64,000 nucleotides of DNA from Microvirga arsenatis (GTDB taxonomy: Bacteria > Pseudomonadota > Alphaproteobacteria > Rhizobiales > Beijerinckiaceae): positions 186,001-250,000 of the forward strand of contig NZ_JAAAXJ010000002.1 in assembly GCF_009910705.1 (NCBI RefSeq). The letters are read 5' to 3'. How positions within the stretch are numbered: the first letter of the stretch is position 1; every line of letters begins with the position of its first letter. Positions 1 through 12,190 of this stretch are shown one piece after another. The position numbers and the translations under genes were made by a program. The notes beneath the pieces are model-generated. The model did not search any database, was not told the DNA's origin, and saw only the letters and a list, made by a program, of their open reading frames with translations.

Positions 1-10
1 GCCATGAACT

Positions 11-1306
11 GTGACCACGCCCCCTTCCAGCGCCCTCCCGCGCCAGACCAAGCGCTACGAGCAGAAGCGGCAGGCGATTCTCGATGCCGCCGTGCGCCTC
101 TTCAACCAGAAGGGCCTCAAGGGGACGACCCTGGCCGATGTGGCCCAGAGCGTCGGGCTCATCACCAACAGCGTCACCTATTATTACCGCAAGAAGGAGG
201 AGCTTGCGACGGCCTGCCTCCTGCGCTCCATCGGGGTTCTGGAGGAGCTGATCGCCACCGCCCTGCGGGAAAAGACCGCGGAGGAGCGCCTGCGCGCCAT
301 TCTGCGGCTCTACTGCGAGAGGCTGGCGCAGAGCGCGTCCGGCGACCAGCCGCCTCTGATGAGCTTCAGCGACATGCGCTCGCTGACCAGCCCTCACATG
401 GAGCTGGTGTTCAGCACCTACAACCAGATGTTCCGGCACCTGCGCGGCCTGTTCGACGGCGGGGACGAGCTGGTCCTGTCCCGGGCGCAGCGCAACGCAC
501 GCACCCATCTGCTGATCTCGGCGATGCATGGCGTCCGGCACTGGATCGACCATTACGAGCCGGAGGATTACCGGCGCGTGGCCGAGCGGATCGGCGACAT
601 CCTGGTCAACGGCCTGGCTGCGCCGCAATCCGTCTGGCGCCCCACCGTTCTGCCCCAGCTCGTCTGGCCCTCCGCCGAGGAGGTCTCGCCCGAGGCCTTC
701 CTGCGCTCGGCCACGATGCTCATCAACGAGCAGGGCTATCGCGGCGCCTCGGTGGAGAAGATCTCGGCCCGGCTGAACGTCACGAAGGGTTCCTTCTATC
801 ACCACAACGACAACAAGGACGACCTCGTGGCGGCTTGCTTCGAGCGCACCTTCGCGGTCGTACGCCAGGTGCAGAGGGCGGCCGAGGCGAACGGAACGAC
901 GGGCTGGGACCACCTGTGCGCCGCAACGAGCGAGCTGATCCGATACCAGCTCTCCGACCAGGGGCCTCTGCTGCGCATCTCCGCCTTCAGCGCCCTGCCC
1001 GAGGGCCTGCGGGGCGAGACCAAGCGCACCATGGACCGGCTGGCGCAGCGCTTCGGCAGCTTCGTGGTGGACGGCATGATCGACGGTTCGATCCGTCCGC
1101 TCGATCCATCCGTGGCGGCCCATATCGTCGACAGCATCGTCAACGCGGCCGTGGAGCTTGAATGGTGGGTGCCCGGCATCACCCTGGAGACGGCCGCCGA
1201 GCTCTACGCCAAACCCTTGTTCCTGGGCGTCTTCACCCCGGAGGCCGAGGCGGAGTTCCAGCCCGCGAGCAGGGTGCGCAGCACCGCCACCAGCGCCAGA
1301 GGCTGA
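11..1306 (+). CDS. Tandem-domain TetR family transcriptional regulator
   Basis: The 431-residue protein is about twice the usual TetR length and holds two TetR units. The first helix-turn-helix is near residues 39-65 (TTLADVAQSVGL, then VTYYYRKKEEL). The second is near 246-272 (ASVEKISARLNVTKGSFYHH). Each is followed by an alpha-helical ligand/dimerisation-type region. The start is GTG; an in-frame stop lies 4 bases upstream, so the gene is complete. It converges with the alpha/beta hydrolase gene and their 3' ends overlap by about 100 bases. From its position at the edge of a beta-oxidation cluster, I infer that it represses that cluster in response to an acyl-CoA. Duplicated TetR proteins of this kind are known in Proteobacteria, but the ligand here is unknown. 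Confidence 0.9.
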   Translation: MTTPPSSALPRQTKRYEQKRQAILDAAVRLFNQKGLKGTTLADVAQSVGLITNSVTYYYRKKEELATACLLRSIGVLEELIATALREKTAEERLRAILRLYCERLAQSASGDQPPLMSFSDMRSLTSPHMELVFSTYNQMFRHLRGLFDGGDELVLSRAQRNARTHLLISAMHGVRHWIDHYEPEDYRRVAERIGDILVNGLAAPQSVWRPTVLPQLVWPSAEEVSPEAFLRSATMLINEQGYRGASVEKISARLNVTKGSFYHHNDNKDDLVAACFERTFAVVRQVQRAAEANGTTGWDHLCAATSELIRYQLSDQGPLLRISAFSALPEGLRGETKRTMDRLAQRFGSFVVDGMIDGSIRPLDPSVAAHIVDSIVNAAVELEWWVPGITLETAAELYAKPLFLGVFTPEAEAEFQPASRVRSTATSARG

Positions 1307-2202
1307 TCGATCGGCACGTGATGGTAGGCCTCCGGGATCTCGATCACCGGGGTGCCGGGCGGCAGCAGGCCCCGCATGCGCGCGATGTCCTCATCCTGCA
1401 TCAGCGTCGAGCGCGCGCCGAGCAGAACCGCCAGCGGGCATTGCGGGGAGGACAGAGCCGGAGCCGGGTCCTCCCACTCGTAGTCACGCCAGAGATACGG
1501 ATCGAATCGCCAGGTCCAGCCGGAACCCTCCTCCGTCGCGACCTGCGTCAGCGAGGTGCGGGCGATATGGTCCGCGATATAGAGATTTTCGCAGGGCTGC
1601 GGCGGCACGAGGCGGAAGCGCTGCAGCGCCGCCTGCAGCGTAGGATAGACCTTGTGCGGCCGCATCTCCCAGGCCGCCCCCTTCTCCCGGCGCTCGCGGC
1701 GGCGCTCGGGGGAGAAAATCGGCGTGTCGATGATGACCGCGCCGCCCAGACGCTCCCCATGACGGGCCGCGGCCTCGATGATCGGAAAGCCGCCGAAGGA
1801 ATGGCCGATGAAGACAGGCTTTTCAGGGCCGTCGAAAAGTCCCGTCGCCTCGGCGACCGTCATCGCCTCCCGCACGAAGATGTCGAAGGAGTAGCGCTCG
1901 CGCCGGTCCGACCCGCCCATGCCCGACCACGACAAGGCAACGCAGCGATACTCTCTCAAGAAGAAAGGCGCGATGAAGCTCCACCAGTCGGCATGCGCTC
2001 CGTTGCCGTGGAGGAACAGGAGTCCGGGCTTGCCGCGTTCGCCCCAGGCGAGCGTTTCGATCCTGGCACCCGCCGCTTCCGTGAAGCCCCGCTGCGGCAC
2101 ATCCGCTAGAGCCTGCCTGAACCAGTCCGGCGCGCTCGGGCGCGCACCGGCCAGCGATGCAAGCAGCGTCTGACGCCGTGGGTCGGGAGCCGTGTCATTC
2201 AT
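1204..2202 (-). CDS. Alpha/beta hydrolase
   Basis: The 332-residue cytosolic protein has an alpha/beta hydrolase fold. The oxyanion loop HGNG is at 65-68, the nucleophile elbow GHSFGG is at 133-138 (Ser135), and a late His-containing segment (AYHHVP, about residue 300) can supply the catalytic His. The substrate is unknown; an ester or a CoA thioester would suit the context. It lies 18 bases downstream of the pimF-like gene on the same strand, so it is probably the last gene of the thiolase-pimF-hydrolase operon. Its 3' end overlaps the TetR gene antisense. Confidence 0.85.
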   Translation of the reverse strand: MNDTAPDPRRQTLLASLAGARPSAPDWFRQALADVPQRGFTEAAGARIETLAWGERGKPGLLFLHGNGAHADWWSFIAPFFLREYRCVALSWSGMGGSDRRERYSFDIFVREAMTVAEATGLFDGPEKPVFIGHSFGGFPIIEAAARHGERLGGAVIIDTPIFSPERRRERREKGAAWEMRPHKVYPTLQAALQRFRLVPPQPCENLYIADHIARTSLTQVATEEGSGWTWRFDPYLWRDYEWEDPAPALSSPQCPLAVLLGARSTLMQDEDIARMRGLLPPGTPVIEIPEAYHHVPIDQPLALVAVLRTLLAGWNSASASGVKTPRNKGLA

Positions 2203-2220
2203 GGCGCGCTCGATTCGCCG

Positions 2221-4326
<2,106 letters not shown>

Positions 4327-4371
4327 GCTGCTCTCCTCCCCTGATTCGGTGCGCTTGTCTGAAACCGTGTC

Positions 4372-5574
4372 CTAGTAGATCTCGAAAAGGCCGGCCGCGC
4401 CCATGCCGCCGCCGACGCACATGGTGACGACGCCGTATTTCGCACCGCGGCGCTTGCCCTCGATGAGGATGTGTCCGGTCATCCGCGCGCCCGACATGCC
4501 ATAGGGATGGCCGATGGAGATGGCGCCGCCGCTCACGTTGAGCTTCTCGTTGGGAATGCCGAGACGGTCGCGGCAATAGAGCACCTGGCAGGCGAAGGCC
4601 TCGTTGAGTTCCCAGATGTCGATGTCGTCAACCGTCAGGCCATGCTGCTTGAGCAGCTTCGGCACGGCGAAGACCGGCCCGATGCCCATCTCGTCGGGCT
4701 CGCATCCGGCCACCGCCATGCCGCGATAGGCCCCAAGCGGCTGCAGGCCGCGGCGCTCGGCCTCCCGCGCCTCCATCAGCACCGAGGCCGAGGCGCCGTC
4801 GGAGAGCTGCGAGGCGTTGCCGGCGGTGATGAAGCGGCCCTCCTTCACCTGCTGCCCGTCCTTGAAGACCGGGTTCAGAGCGCGCAGGTCCTCCAGCCGC
4901 GTCTGCGGGCGGTTGCCTTCGTCCTGCGCGAGCGTGACCTCGCGCTCGGAGGTGGCGCCGCTCGCCTTGTCGACCACGGTCATGGTCGTGGTCATCGGCA
5001 CGATCTCCTGCGCGAAGCGCCCCTCGGCCTGTGCCTGCGCCGTGCGCTGCTGGGACTGCAGCGCATACTCGTCCTGCGCCTCGCGGGAGACGCCGTAACG
5101 ATGGGCGACGATCTCGGCGGTCTCGAGCATGGTCATGTAGAGCGCCGGGATCCTTTCCACGAGCGCAGGATCCTGTCCGCGATAGCGGTTCATGCGCTCG
5201 TTCTGGACGAGCGAGATCGATTCGAGCCCGCCGCCGACGGCAATGTCGATCCCGTCGACCACGATCTCCTTGGCGGCGGTAGCGATGGCCATGAGGCCGG
5301 AGGCGCATTGCCGGTCCATGCTCATGCCCGCGATGCTGGTCGGCAGACCGGCGCGCAGAGCCGCCTGGCGGGCGACGTTCGACCCGGTCGAGCCCTGCTG
5401 GAGGGCGGCGCCCATCACCACGTCGCCGATCTCGCCCGGATCGACACCTGCGCGCTTCACGGCCTCGGCAATGGCATGCCCGCCCAGAGCCTGGGCCTGC
5501 GTGTTGTTGAAGGCCCCGCGATAGGCTTTCCCGATCGGGGTCCGTGCCGTGGAAACGATGACAGCCTCGCGCAT
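4372..5574 (-). CDS. pimB: Acetyl-CoA acyltransferase (thiolase), PimB-like
   Basis: This 400-residue degradative thiolase cleaves 3-ketoacyl-CoA with CoA to give acetyl-CoA and a shortened acyl-CoA. The nucleophilic Cys is C90 in MDRQCASG. The His of GHPYG is H356 and the second catalytic Cys is C386 in [13 protein letters not shown], close to the C-terminus as usual. It is the first gene of the leftward operon thiolase-pimF-hydrolase. A 252-base divergent promoter region with inverted repeats precedes it. The name follows the pim gene set; general 3-ketoacyl-CoA thiolase activity is the safer statement. Confidence 0.93.
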   Translation of the reverse strand: MREAVIVSTARTPIGKAYRGAFNNTQAQALGGHAIAEAVKRAGVDPGEIGDVVMGAALQQGSTGSNVARQAALRAGLPTSIAGMSMDRQCASGLMAIATAAKEIVVDGIDIAVGGGLESISLVQNERMNRYRGQDPALVERIPALYMTMLETAEIVAHRYGVSREAQDEYALQSQQRTAQAQAEGRFAQEIVPMTTTMTVVDKASGATSEREVTLAQDEGNRPQTRLEDLRALNPVFKDGQQVKEGRFITAGNASQLSDGASASVLMEAREAERRGLQPLGAYRGMAVAGCEPDEMGIGPVFAVPKLLKQHGLTVDDIDIWELNEAFACQVLYCRDRLGIPNEKLNVSGGAISIGHPYGMSGARMTGHILIEGKRRGAKYGVVTMCVGGGMGAAGLFEIY

Positions 5575-5655
5575 GTGCAGATCCTCCCTGATGGCCCGGA
5601 ACTCTCCGGGCTTCCCTCTCGCCGGGCATGCTGAGGCCTGGCGCCTTCACCTTCT

Positions 5656-5691
5656 TACCGCTATTAATGACAAAAGCGGTATGTTTTTGTC
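5656..5691. promoter_or_regulatory. Two overlapping inverted repeats in the divergent pim promoter
   Basis: TACCGCT and AGCGGTA face each other at 5656-5662 and 5675-5681 with 12 bases between. GACAAAA and TTTTGTC face each other at 5669-5675 and 5685-5691 with 9 bases between. Both sit in the AT-richer part of the 252-base region between the divergent thiolase and quinone oxidoreductase genes. This is a good place for an operator of the tandem TetR regulator, which is inferred and not shown. Confidence 0.5.
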
Positions 5692-5826
5692 CAGTCCAAA
5701 TCCTTTTGAAAATATGAGGAAAATTCTTGCGCTCATAAGTTTTCGAAAAATCGGCTTGCATCTGACGGCGCTGACGATACCCTGCCTTCCATAACGAACA
5801 CGCGCTTTCTGGGGAGGAAGCGAAGG

Positions 5827-6840
5827 ATGCTGGCCCTACTCAGCAGGCAGCCGGGCGGACCGGAGACGCTCGTGCTGGACACCGTGGCCGAGCCGCGCCC
5901 CAAGGCCGGGGAGGTTCTGCTGGCCGTGCGGGCCTGCGGCGTCAACTATCCCGACGCGCTGATCATCGAGGACCGCTACCAGTTCAAGCCGGAGCGCCCC
6001 TTCTCGCCGGGCGGCGAGGTGTCGGGCGTGGTCGAGGCCGTCGGCGAGGGCGTGTCCTTCCTCAAGGTCGGCGACCGGGTCATCGGCTCCTGCGGCTGGG
6101 GCGGCATGGCGGAAAAGCTCGCCATCGCCGCCGACCGCTGCATTCCCATGCCGGACGCCATGCCCTTCGACGAAGCCGCCGCCTTCGTCATGACCTACGG
6201 CACCTCCTACCATGCGCTCAAGGACCGGGCGCAGCTCAAGCCTGGCGAGACCCTGCTGGTGCTCGGCGCCGCCGGCGGCGTCGGGCTTGCGGCGGTGGAA
6301 CTCGGCAAAGCCATGGGCGCGAAGGTGATCGCCGCAGCCTCGTCGGAGGAGAAGGCGGCACTGGCGCGAAAGCACGGCGCTGACGAGAGCCTCGTCTATC
6401 CCCCGGGTCCCTTCGACAAGGACGGCGCCAAGGCCCTGGCCGAAGGGTTCAAGGCGGCCTGCGGCCCAGACGGGGCCGACGTCATCTACGATCCGGTGGG
6501 CGGCGACTATTCGGAGGCGGCCCTGCGGGCGATTGCCTGGGAGGGCCGGCTCCTGGTGGTGGGCTTCCCGGCCGGGATCCCGAAGCTTCCGCTCAACCTG
6601 CCGCTCCTGAAATCCTGCCAGATCGTCGGGGTGTTCTGGGGCGCCTTCGCCCGGCGGGACCCAAAGGCCAATGCCGCCAATCTGCGGGAGCTGCTCGACC
6701 TCTACGACCGCGGCACCATTCGGCCCGTGATCTCCGAGCGCGTGCCCCTGGCGCGGGCGGGGGAGGCCATCGCGGCTCTGAGCGCCCGCAGGGCGCTGGG
6801 CAAGATCGTCGTCACCATGGAGGGAGCGGAAGCCCGATGA
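5827..6840 (+). CDS. NADPH:quinone oxidoreductase family protein (zinc-free MDR)
   Basis: This 337-residue medium-chain dehydrogenase/reductase has an N-terminal GroES-like domain and a cofactor-binding motif AAGGVGLAAVELGK near the middle. It lacks the Cys-rich structural zinc loop of alcohol dehydrogenases, which points to the quinone oxidoreductase / enoyl reductase branch using NADPH. The start ATG follows GGGGAGGAAGCGAAGG. It opens the rightward operon and overlaps the ligase gene by four bases (ATGA). In this context it could reduce a 2,4-dienoyl or enoyl intermediate, but the substrate is not determinable by reading. Confidence 0.88.
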   Translation: MLALLSRQPGGPETLVLDTVAEPRPKAGEVLLAVRACGVNYPDALIIEDRYQFKPERPFSPGGEVSGVVEAVGEGVSFLKVGDRVIGSCGWGGMAEKLAIAADRCIPMPDAMPFDEAAAFVMTYGTSYHALKDRAQLKPGETLLVLGAAGGVGLAAVELGKAMGAKVIAAASSEEKAALARKHGADESLVYPPGPFDKDGAKALAEGFKAACGPDGADVIYDPVGGDYSEAALRAIAWEGRLLVVGFPAGIPKLPLNLPLLKSCQIVGVFWGAFARRDPKANAANLRELLDLYDRGTIRPVISERVPLARAGEAIAALSARRALGKIVVTMEGAEAR

Positions 6841-8510
6841 GCCGGCAGGCCTTTCCCTGGGAGCGCTCCTACCCGCCCGGCGTGCGCTGGGATGCGCCCA
6901 TCGTGCCCACGACCCTGCCGAAGCTGTTCGACGAGGCGGTCGCCTCCTATGGCGACAATCCGGCCATCGAATACCGGGACAGGCGGATCACGTACCGGGA
7001 GCTCGGCCATCAGGCGGATGCCTTCGCCGCGGCCCTGCTGCGCGCCGGCATCGACCGCAACGAGGCGGTGGCGCTCTACCTGCCGAACACGCCCTATCAC
7101 CCCTTCGCCCTCTTCGGCATCGCGAAGGCCGGCTTCCGGCTCGCGCATCTGAGCCCTCTCGACGCCGAGCGGGAGCTGGCGCACAAGCTGCACGACAGCG
7201 GCGCGCGCACCCTCGTGACGACCAATCTCGCCAGCCTGCTGCCGATGGCGCTGAAGCTCCTCGACGGCGGGCATGTGGACCGCGTGATCGTCGGCGAGGA
7301 CGCCGCGTGGGGTCCCTCACCCGCACCGGTGGCGCCGATCCCGGAGCGGCCCGGCGTGGTCACCTTCGAGGCCTTCATCCGCGACGCAGCGCCACCCCCG
7401 CAATGGCCGGGCATCACGCCCGACGACATCGCCCTGCTGCAATATACCGGCGGCACCACGGGGATCCCGAAGGGTGCGATCCTCACCCATGGCAACCTCA
7501 CGGCGGCGGTGGCCATGTACGAGGCTTGGTTCGGCCCGCAGCTGAACACGCGCCCGGGGGAGCAGCGGGTGATCTGCGCCCTGCCCCTGTTCCACATCTA
7601 TGCGCTGACCACGATCCTGCTGCGGCAGATCCGGAACGGCAACGAGATCCTGCTGCGCCTGCGCTTCGATCCGGAGACGACGCTCCGCGACATCGGGGTG
7701 AAACGCGCCACGGCCTTTCCCGGCGTTCCCACCATGTGGATCGCGCTCGCCAATCATCCGGGCCTCGAGAGGTGCGACTTCTCCTCGATGATCCATTGCA
7801 GCTCCGGGGGAGCGCCGCTTCCGATCGAGGTGGCGGAGCGTTTCCGGCGCCTGACCGGGCAGCGGCTTCTCGGCGGCTGGGGCATGACGGAGACCTCGCC
7901 CGCCGGCACGAACCTGCCGCTGAAGGGGCCGCCGAAGCCGGGCTCGATCGGCATCCCCATGCCGGGCGTGGAGCTCGAGATCGTGTCTCTCGCCGAGCCG
8001 CGCCGGGTGCTCGGCGCAGGCGAGATCGGCGAGCTGCGCGTGAGGGGCCTCAATGTCAGCCGCGGCTACTGGAACAAGCCCAAGGAAACGGCAGAAGCCT
8101 TTACGCCCGAGGGCTTTCTCACCGGCGATATCGGCTACAGGGACGAGGACGGCTATTTCTTCATCGTGGACCGCCGCAAGGACATGATCATCTCCGGCGG
8201 CTTCAACGTCTATCCGCAGGTGATCGAGCAGGCGGTCTACGAGCATCCCCAGGTGGAGGAAGCGGCCGTGATCGGCATTCCCGATTCCTATCGCGGCGAG
8301 GCCGCCAAAGTGTTCGTCAAGCTGAAAGCCGGTGCGCCGGGCTTCACGCTGGAGGAGCTTCAAGCTTTCCTCGCCGACAAGATCGGTAAGCATGAAATGC
8401 CTGCGGCGCTCGAGATCCGCGACGCGCTTCCGCGCACCTCCGTCGGCAAGCTCTCGAAGGTCGAGCTGCGCGAGGCGGAGAAGCGCGCATGCGGGAGCCT
8501 CGCGCCATGA
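6837..8510 (+). CDS. pimA: Acyl-CoA ligase (AMP-forming), PimA-like
   Basis: The 557-residue ANL-superfamily enzyme activates a carboxylic acid with ATP and CoA through an acyl-adenylate. Visible motifs are the P-loop YTGGTTGIPKG, the adenine site GWGMTE, the hinge segment with DRRKDMI and the C-terminal catalytic Lys in PRTSVGKLSK. It is translationally coupled to the upstream oxidoreductase gene. A stop and 47 bases separate it from the first acyl-CoA dehydrogenase. Within a pim-type gene set, a medium-chain dicarboxylate or fatty acid is the likely substrate. Confidence 0.92.
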   Translation: MSRQAFPWERSYPPGVRWDAPIVPTTLPKLFDEAVASYGDNPAIEYRDRRITYRELGHQADAFAAALLRAGIDRNEAVALYLPNTPYHPFALFGIAKAGFRLAHLSPLDAERELAHKLHDSGARTLVTTNLASLLPMALKLLDGGHVDRVIVGEDAAWGPSPAPVAPIPERPGVVTFEAFIRDAAPPPQWPGITPDDIALLQYTGGTTGIPKGAILTHGNLTAAVAMYEAWFGPQLNTRPGEQRVICALPLFHIYALTTILLRQIRNGNEILLRLRFDPETTLRDIGVKRATAFPGVPTMWIALANHPGLERCDFSSMIHCSSGGAPLPIEVAERFRRLTGQRLLGGWGMTETSPAGTNLPLKGPPKPGSIGIPMPGVELEIVSLAEPRRVLGAGEIGELRVRGLNVSRGYWNKPKETAEAFTPEGFLTGDIGYRDEDGYFFIVDRRKDMIISGGFNVYPQVIEQAVYEHPQVEEAAVIGIPDSYRGEAAKVFVKLKAGAPGFTLEELQAFLADKIGKHEMPAALEIRDALPRTSVGKLSKVELREAEKRACGSLAP

Positions 8511-8557
8511 ACACGCTCATCCACACCCTTCGATTCCGCGCCTAGAGGACATCCGCC

Positions 8558-9754
8558 ATGGATCTGCGCTTCACCGACGACGAGCTCGCCTTCCGCGACG
8601 AGGTTCGCGACTTCTTCCGCTCGGCCCTTCCGGACTCGATCCGCCGCAAGATGATCGACGGTCACCATCCGAGCAAGGAGGACCTCGTCACCTGGACCCG
8701 CATCCTCAACGCGAAGGGCTGGGCGGTGCCGCACTGGCCCGTGGAATGGGGCGGCACCGACTGGAGCCCGGTCAAGCAGTACATCTTCCGCGAGGAGCTG
8801 CAGAAAACGCCGGCGCCCGAGCCGCTGGCTTTCGGCGTCAACATGGTGGGCCCGGTGATCTACACCTTCGGCAACGAGGAGCAGAAGCGCCGCTTCCTGC
8901 CGCGCATCGCCAATCTCGACGACTGGTGGTGCCAGGGCTTCTCCGAGCCGGGCGCCGGTTCCGATCTCGCCTCGCTCAAGACCACCGCCCGGCGCGACGG
9001 CGACCATTACATCGTCAACGGGCAGAAGACCTGGACGACGCTGGCCCAGCACGCGGACTGGATCTTCTGCCTCGTGCGAACGGATTCCAGCGTGAAGAAG
9101 CAGGAGGGCATCTCCTTCCTGCTCGTCGACATGAAGACACCCGGCGTCACGGTCCGCCCGATCCAGACCATCGACGGCGACCACGAGGTCAACGAGGTGT
9201 TCTTCGACGACGTGCGCGTGCCGGCCGAGAACCTCGTCGGTCAGGAGAACAAGGGCTGGGACTATGCCAAGTTCCTGCTCAGCAACGAGCGCGTCGGCAT
9301 CGCCCGCATCGGCATCTCGAAGGCGCGCCTGCGGCGGGTGCGGGAGCTTGCGAGCCTCGAGCGGGTCGGCGACGTGCCGCTGATCGAGATCCCGCGCTTC
9401 CGCGAGAAGCTCGCCGCCGTCGAGGTCGAGCTGAAGGCGCTCGAGATGACGCAGCTGCGCGTGGTGGCCGGCGAGAGCCGGCGCGAGAAGGGCAAGCCGG
9501 ATCCGGCCTCCTCCATCCTCAAGATCAAAGGCTCCGAGATCCAGCAGGCGACCACCGAACTGCTGATGGAGGTCGTCGGCCCCTTCGCCCTCCCCTACCA
9601 TCCGGAGGAGGAGGGCCGGAACGAGCCCATCGACGGACCCGACTGGGCGAGCACTGCGGCGCCGACCTATTTCAACTGGCGCAAGGTCTCGATCTACGGC
9701 GGCTCGAACGAGATCCAGAAGAACATCATCGCCAAGGCGATCCTGGGGTTTTAA
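8558..9754 (+). CDS. pimC: Acyl-CoA dehydrogenase, PimC-like large subunit
   Basis: This 398-residue flavoprotein introduces the alpha,beta double bond into acyl-CoA. Typical family segments are EPGAGSDLASLKT (flavin/substrate contact), GQKTWTT, and the C-terminal YGGSNEIQKNIIAK that contacts FAD across the dimer. It is followed after 35 bases by a second, diverged acyl-CoA dehydrogenase. That is the arrangement of PimC and PimD, which are described as large and small subunits of one pimeloyl-CoA dehydrogenase. A GAGGA ribosome site precedes the ATG. Confidence 0.92.
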   Translation: MDLRFTDDELAFRDEVRDFFRSALPDSIRRKMIDGHHPSKEDLVTWTRILNAKGWAVPHWPVEWGGTDWSPVKQYIFREELQKTPAPEPLAFGVNMVGPVIYTFGNEEQKRRFLPRIANLDDWWCQGFSEPGAGSDLASLKTTARRDGDHYIVNGQKTWTTLAQHADWIFCLVRTDSSVKKQEGISFLLVDMKTPGVTVRPIQTIDGDHEVNEVFFDDVRVPAENLVGQENKGWDYAKFLLSNERVGIARIGISKARLRRVRELASLERVGDVPLIEIPRFREKLAAVEVELKALEMTQLRVVAGESRREKGKPDPASSILKIKGSEIQQATTELLMEVVGPFALPYHPEEEGRNEPIDGPDWASTAAPTYFNWRKVSIYGGSNEIQKNIIAKAILGF

Positions 9755-9789
9755 CCTCTTTCAGGAACTGAGCGTGAGGAAACGCGGAC

Positions 9790-10938
9790 ATGGACTTTGA
9801 TCTCAGCGAAGAGCAGCGCCTCCTGAAGGACAGCGTCGATCGCCTCATGGCGGACCGCTACGATTTCGAGAGCCGCAGGCGCTATGCCAAGGAGCCGGAG
9901 GGCTGGAGCCGGGAGCTGTGGGGCGCCTATGCGGAGCTCGGCCTTCTCGCCCTTCCCTTCGACGAGGCCCATGGCGGCTTCGGCGGCGGGCCGGTGGAGA
10001 CCATGACGATCATGGAAGCCTTCGGCCGCTCCCTCGCGCTGGAGCCCTATCTCGCCACGGTGATCCTGGGCGGAGGCCTGCTGCACCACGGCGGCAGAGA
10101 GGAGCAGAAGGCCGAGTACCTGCCCCAGGTCGCCGCGGGCGACCTGCGCCTCGCCTTCGCCCATACCGAGCGCCAATCCCGCTACGACCTCTTCGACGTG
10201 GCCGCGACGGCGCAACGCGACGGGGGCAGCTTCGTTCTCGACGGGCAAAAGAGCGTGGTGCTGCACGGCGACAGCGCCGACAGGATCCTCGTCACGGCGC
10301 GGGTCGCCGGCTCCCGCAGGGATCGGGAAGGCATCGGCCTCTTCCTCGTCGACGCGGCTGCGCCGGGCCTTTCGCGCCGCGGCTATCCCACGCAGGACGG
10401 GCAGCGCGCGGCCGAGATCGCGCTCGATTCCGTGCGGGTCGATGCAGCGAACGTGATCGGCGATCCCGAGAATGCCCTGCCCGTCGTGGAGCGCGTGGCG
10501 GATATCGCCATGGCGGCGCTCGCCGCGGAGGCCATCGGCGCCATGGACGAGATGCTCAAGCTCACGGTCGATTACCTGAAGACGCGCCGTCAGTTCGGCA
10601 CCACCATCGGTTCGTTCCAGGTGCTGCAGCACCGCTCGTCCGAGATGTTCATCGCGCTGGAGCAGGCACGCAGCATGGCCATGTTCGCCGCCATGATGGC
10701 GCAGGACGAGAACGTAGAGGAGCGCCGCAAGGCCATCGCCGCCGCGAAGGTGCAGATCGGCCGCTCCGGCCGCTTCGTCGGCCAGCAGGCGATCCAGCTT
10801 CACGGCGGCGTCGGCATGACCATGGAGTACAAGGTGGGCCACCTCTTCAAGCGGGTGACGATGATCGACACCCTGTTCGGCGATGCCGACCACCACCTGT
10901 CGAAGCTCGCCGAGGCGGGCGGGCTGATGGCGGCGTAA
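9790..10938 (+). CDS. pimD: Acyl-CoA dehydrogenase, PimD-like small subunit
   Basis: The 382-residue protein has the acyl-CoA dehydrogenase fold, but its central motif is weaker than in its neighbour ([11 protein letters not shown] instead of the GxGSD form). It ends with [18 protein letters not shown], the usual FAD-contact stretch. The pairing with the preceding gene suggests a heteromeric dehydrogenase. The next gene follows after ten bases, so all are probably on one transcript. Confidence 0.9.
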   Translation: MDFDLSEEQRLLKDSVDRLMADRYDFESRRRYAKEPEGWSRELWGAYAELGLLALPFDEAHGGFGGGPVETMTIMEAFGRSLALEPYLATVILGGGLLHHGGREEQKAEYLPQVAAGDLRLAFAHTERQSRYDLFDVAATAQRDGGSFVLDGQKSVVLHGDSADRILVTARVAGSRRDREGIGLFLVDAAAPGLSRRGYPTQDGQRAAEIALDSVRVDAANVIGDPENALPVVERVADIAMAALAAEAIGAMDEMLKLTVDYLKTRRQFGTTIGSFQVLQHRSSEMFIALEQARSMAMFAAMMAQDENVEERRKAIAAAKVQIGRSGRFVGQQAIQLHGGVGMTMEYKVGHLFKRVTMIDTLFGDADHHLSKLAEAGGLMAA

Positions 10939-10948
10939 GGAGATTGCG

Positions 10949-12190
10949 ATGCTGTTCCCCTTGAGCCCCCGAGCCGAGGAGCTCCGCACGCGGGTGACGG
11001 AGTTCATGGAAACCCATGTCTATCCCGCCGAGGAGGTGTTCGAGCAGCAGCTCGGCGCAATGCCCACGCGCTGGGGCGTGGCGCCGGTCATGGAGGATCT
11101 TAAAGAGCGCGCCAAGGCCCAAGGGCTGTGGAACCTGTTTCTCCCGAAGCGCCACTATCCTGATTCGCTCACCAACGTGGAATACGCCCAGATCTGCGAG
11201 ATCATGGGCCGCTCGCCCATCGGCGCAGAGCCGTTCAACTGCTCCGCACCCGATACGGGAAACATGGAGACGCTCATCCTCTACGGCTCCGAGGAGCACA
11301 AGGAGCGCTGGCTGAAGCCCCTGATGAACGGCGAGATCCGCTCGTGCTTCGCCATGACGGAGCCGGAGGTGGCCTCGTCCGATGCCACCAACATCCGCAC
11401 CGAGATCCGCCGCGAGGGCGACGAATACGTGATCAACGGGCGCAAGTGGTGGACCTCCGGCGCCATGGATCCGCGCTGCAAGATCGCCATCGTCATGGGC
11501 AAGACGAACCCGGACGCGCCCAAGCACCAGCAGCAATCGATGATCCTGGTGCCGATGGACACGCCCGGCGTGCAGGTGATCCGCCCGCTCACCGTCTTCG
11601 GCTATGACGACGCGCCGCATGGCCATGCGGAGGTGGTTTTCGACAACGTTCGCGTGCCCGCCTCCAACATCCTGCTCGGCGAGGGGCGCGGCTTCGAGAT
11701 CGCTCAAGGGAGGCTCGGGCCGGGGCGCATCCATCACTGCATGCGCTCCATCGGCCTCGCGGAGCGGGCGCTGGAAACCATGTGCAGGCGCGCGCTCTCC
11801 CGCAGCACCTTCGGCAGGCAAGTGGCCGACCACGGCGTGACGCGCCACTGGATCGCCGAATCGCGCATGGAGATCGATCAGGCCCGCCTGCTCACGCTCC
11901 AGGCCGCACGCATGATGGACGAGGTCGGCAACAAGGCGGCGCGCGCCGAGATTGCCATGATCAAGGTGGTGGCGCCCAACGTGGCGCAGAAGGTGGTGGA
12001 TCGGGCGATCCAGGTCTGCGGCGGCGGCGGCGTATCCCAGGATTTCCATCTCGCCTATGCCTATGCCCGCGCCCGCGTGCTGCGCCTCGCCGACGGCCCC
12101 GACGAGGTGCACCGCGAGACGGTCGCCAAAATCGAACTCGCGAAATACAAGCCGGCCGATCGGCCGCACAATGCAGGGCCCGCCGCATGA
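10949..12190 (+). CDS. Acyl-CoA dehydrogenase (ACAD10/11-like)
   Basis: The 413-residue flavoprotein has the motif [14 protein letters not shown] followed by GRKWWTSGA, the pattern of the ACAD10/ACAD11 branch of acyl-CoA dehydrogenases. It is a third dehydrogenase in the same operon, beyond the classical pim pair, so it may handle longer, branched or hydroxylated acyl chains. A clear AAGGAG ribosome site lies before the ATG. Its stop overlaps the start of the SDR gene (ATGA). Confidence 0.92.
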   Translation: MLFPLSPRAEELRTRVTEFMETHVYPAEEVFEQQLGAMPTRWGVAPVMEDLKERAKAQGLWNLFLPKRHYPDSLTNVEYAQICEIMGRSPIGAEPFNCSAPDTGNMETLILYGSEEHKERWLKPLMNGEIRSCFAMTEPEVASSDATNIRTEIRREGDEYVINGRKWWTSGAMDPRCKIAIVMGKTNPDAPKHQQQSMILVPMDTPGVQVIRPLTVFGYDDAPHGHAEVVFDNVRVPASNILLGEGRGFEIAQGRLGPGRIHHCMRSIGLAERALETMCRRALSRSTFGRQVADHGVTRHWIAESRMEIDQARLLTLQAARMMDEVGNKAARAEIAMIKVVAPNVAQKVVDRAIQVCGGGGVSQDFHLAYAYARARVLRLADGPDEVHRETVAKIELAKYKPADRPHNAGPAA

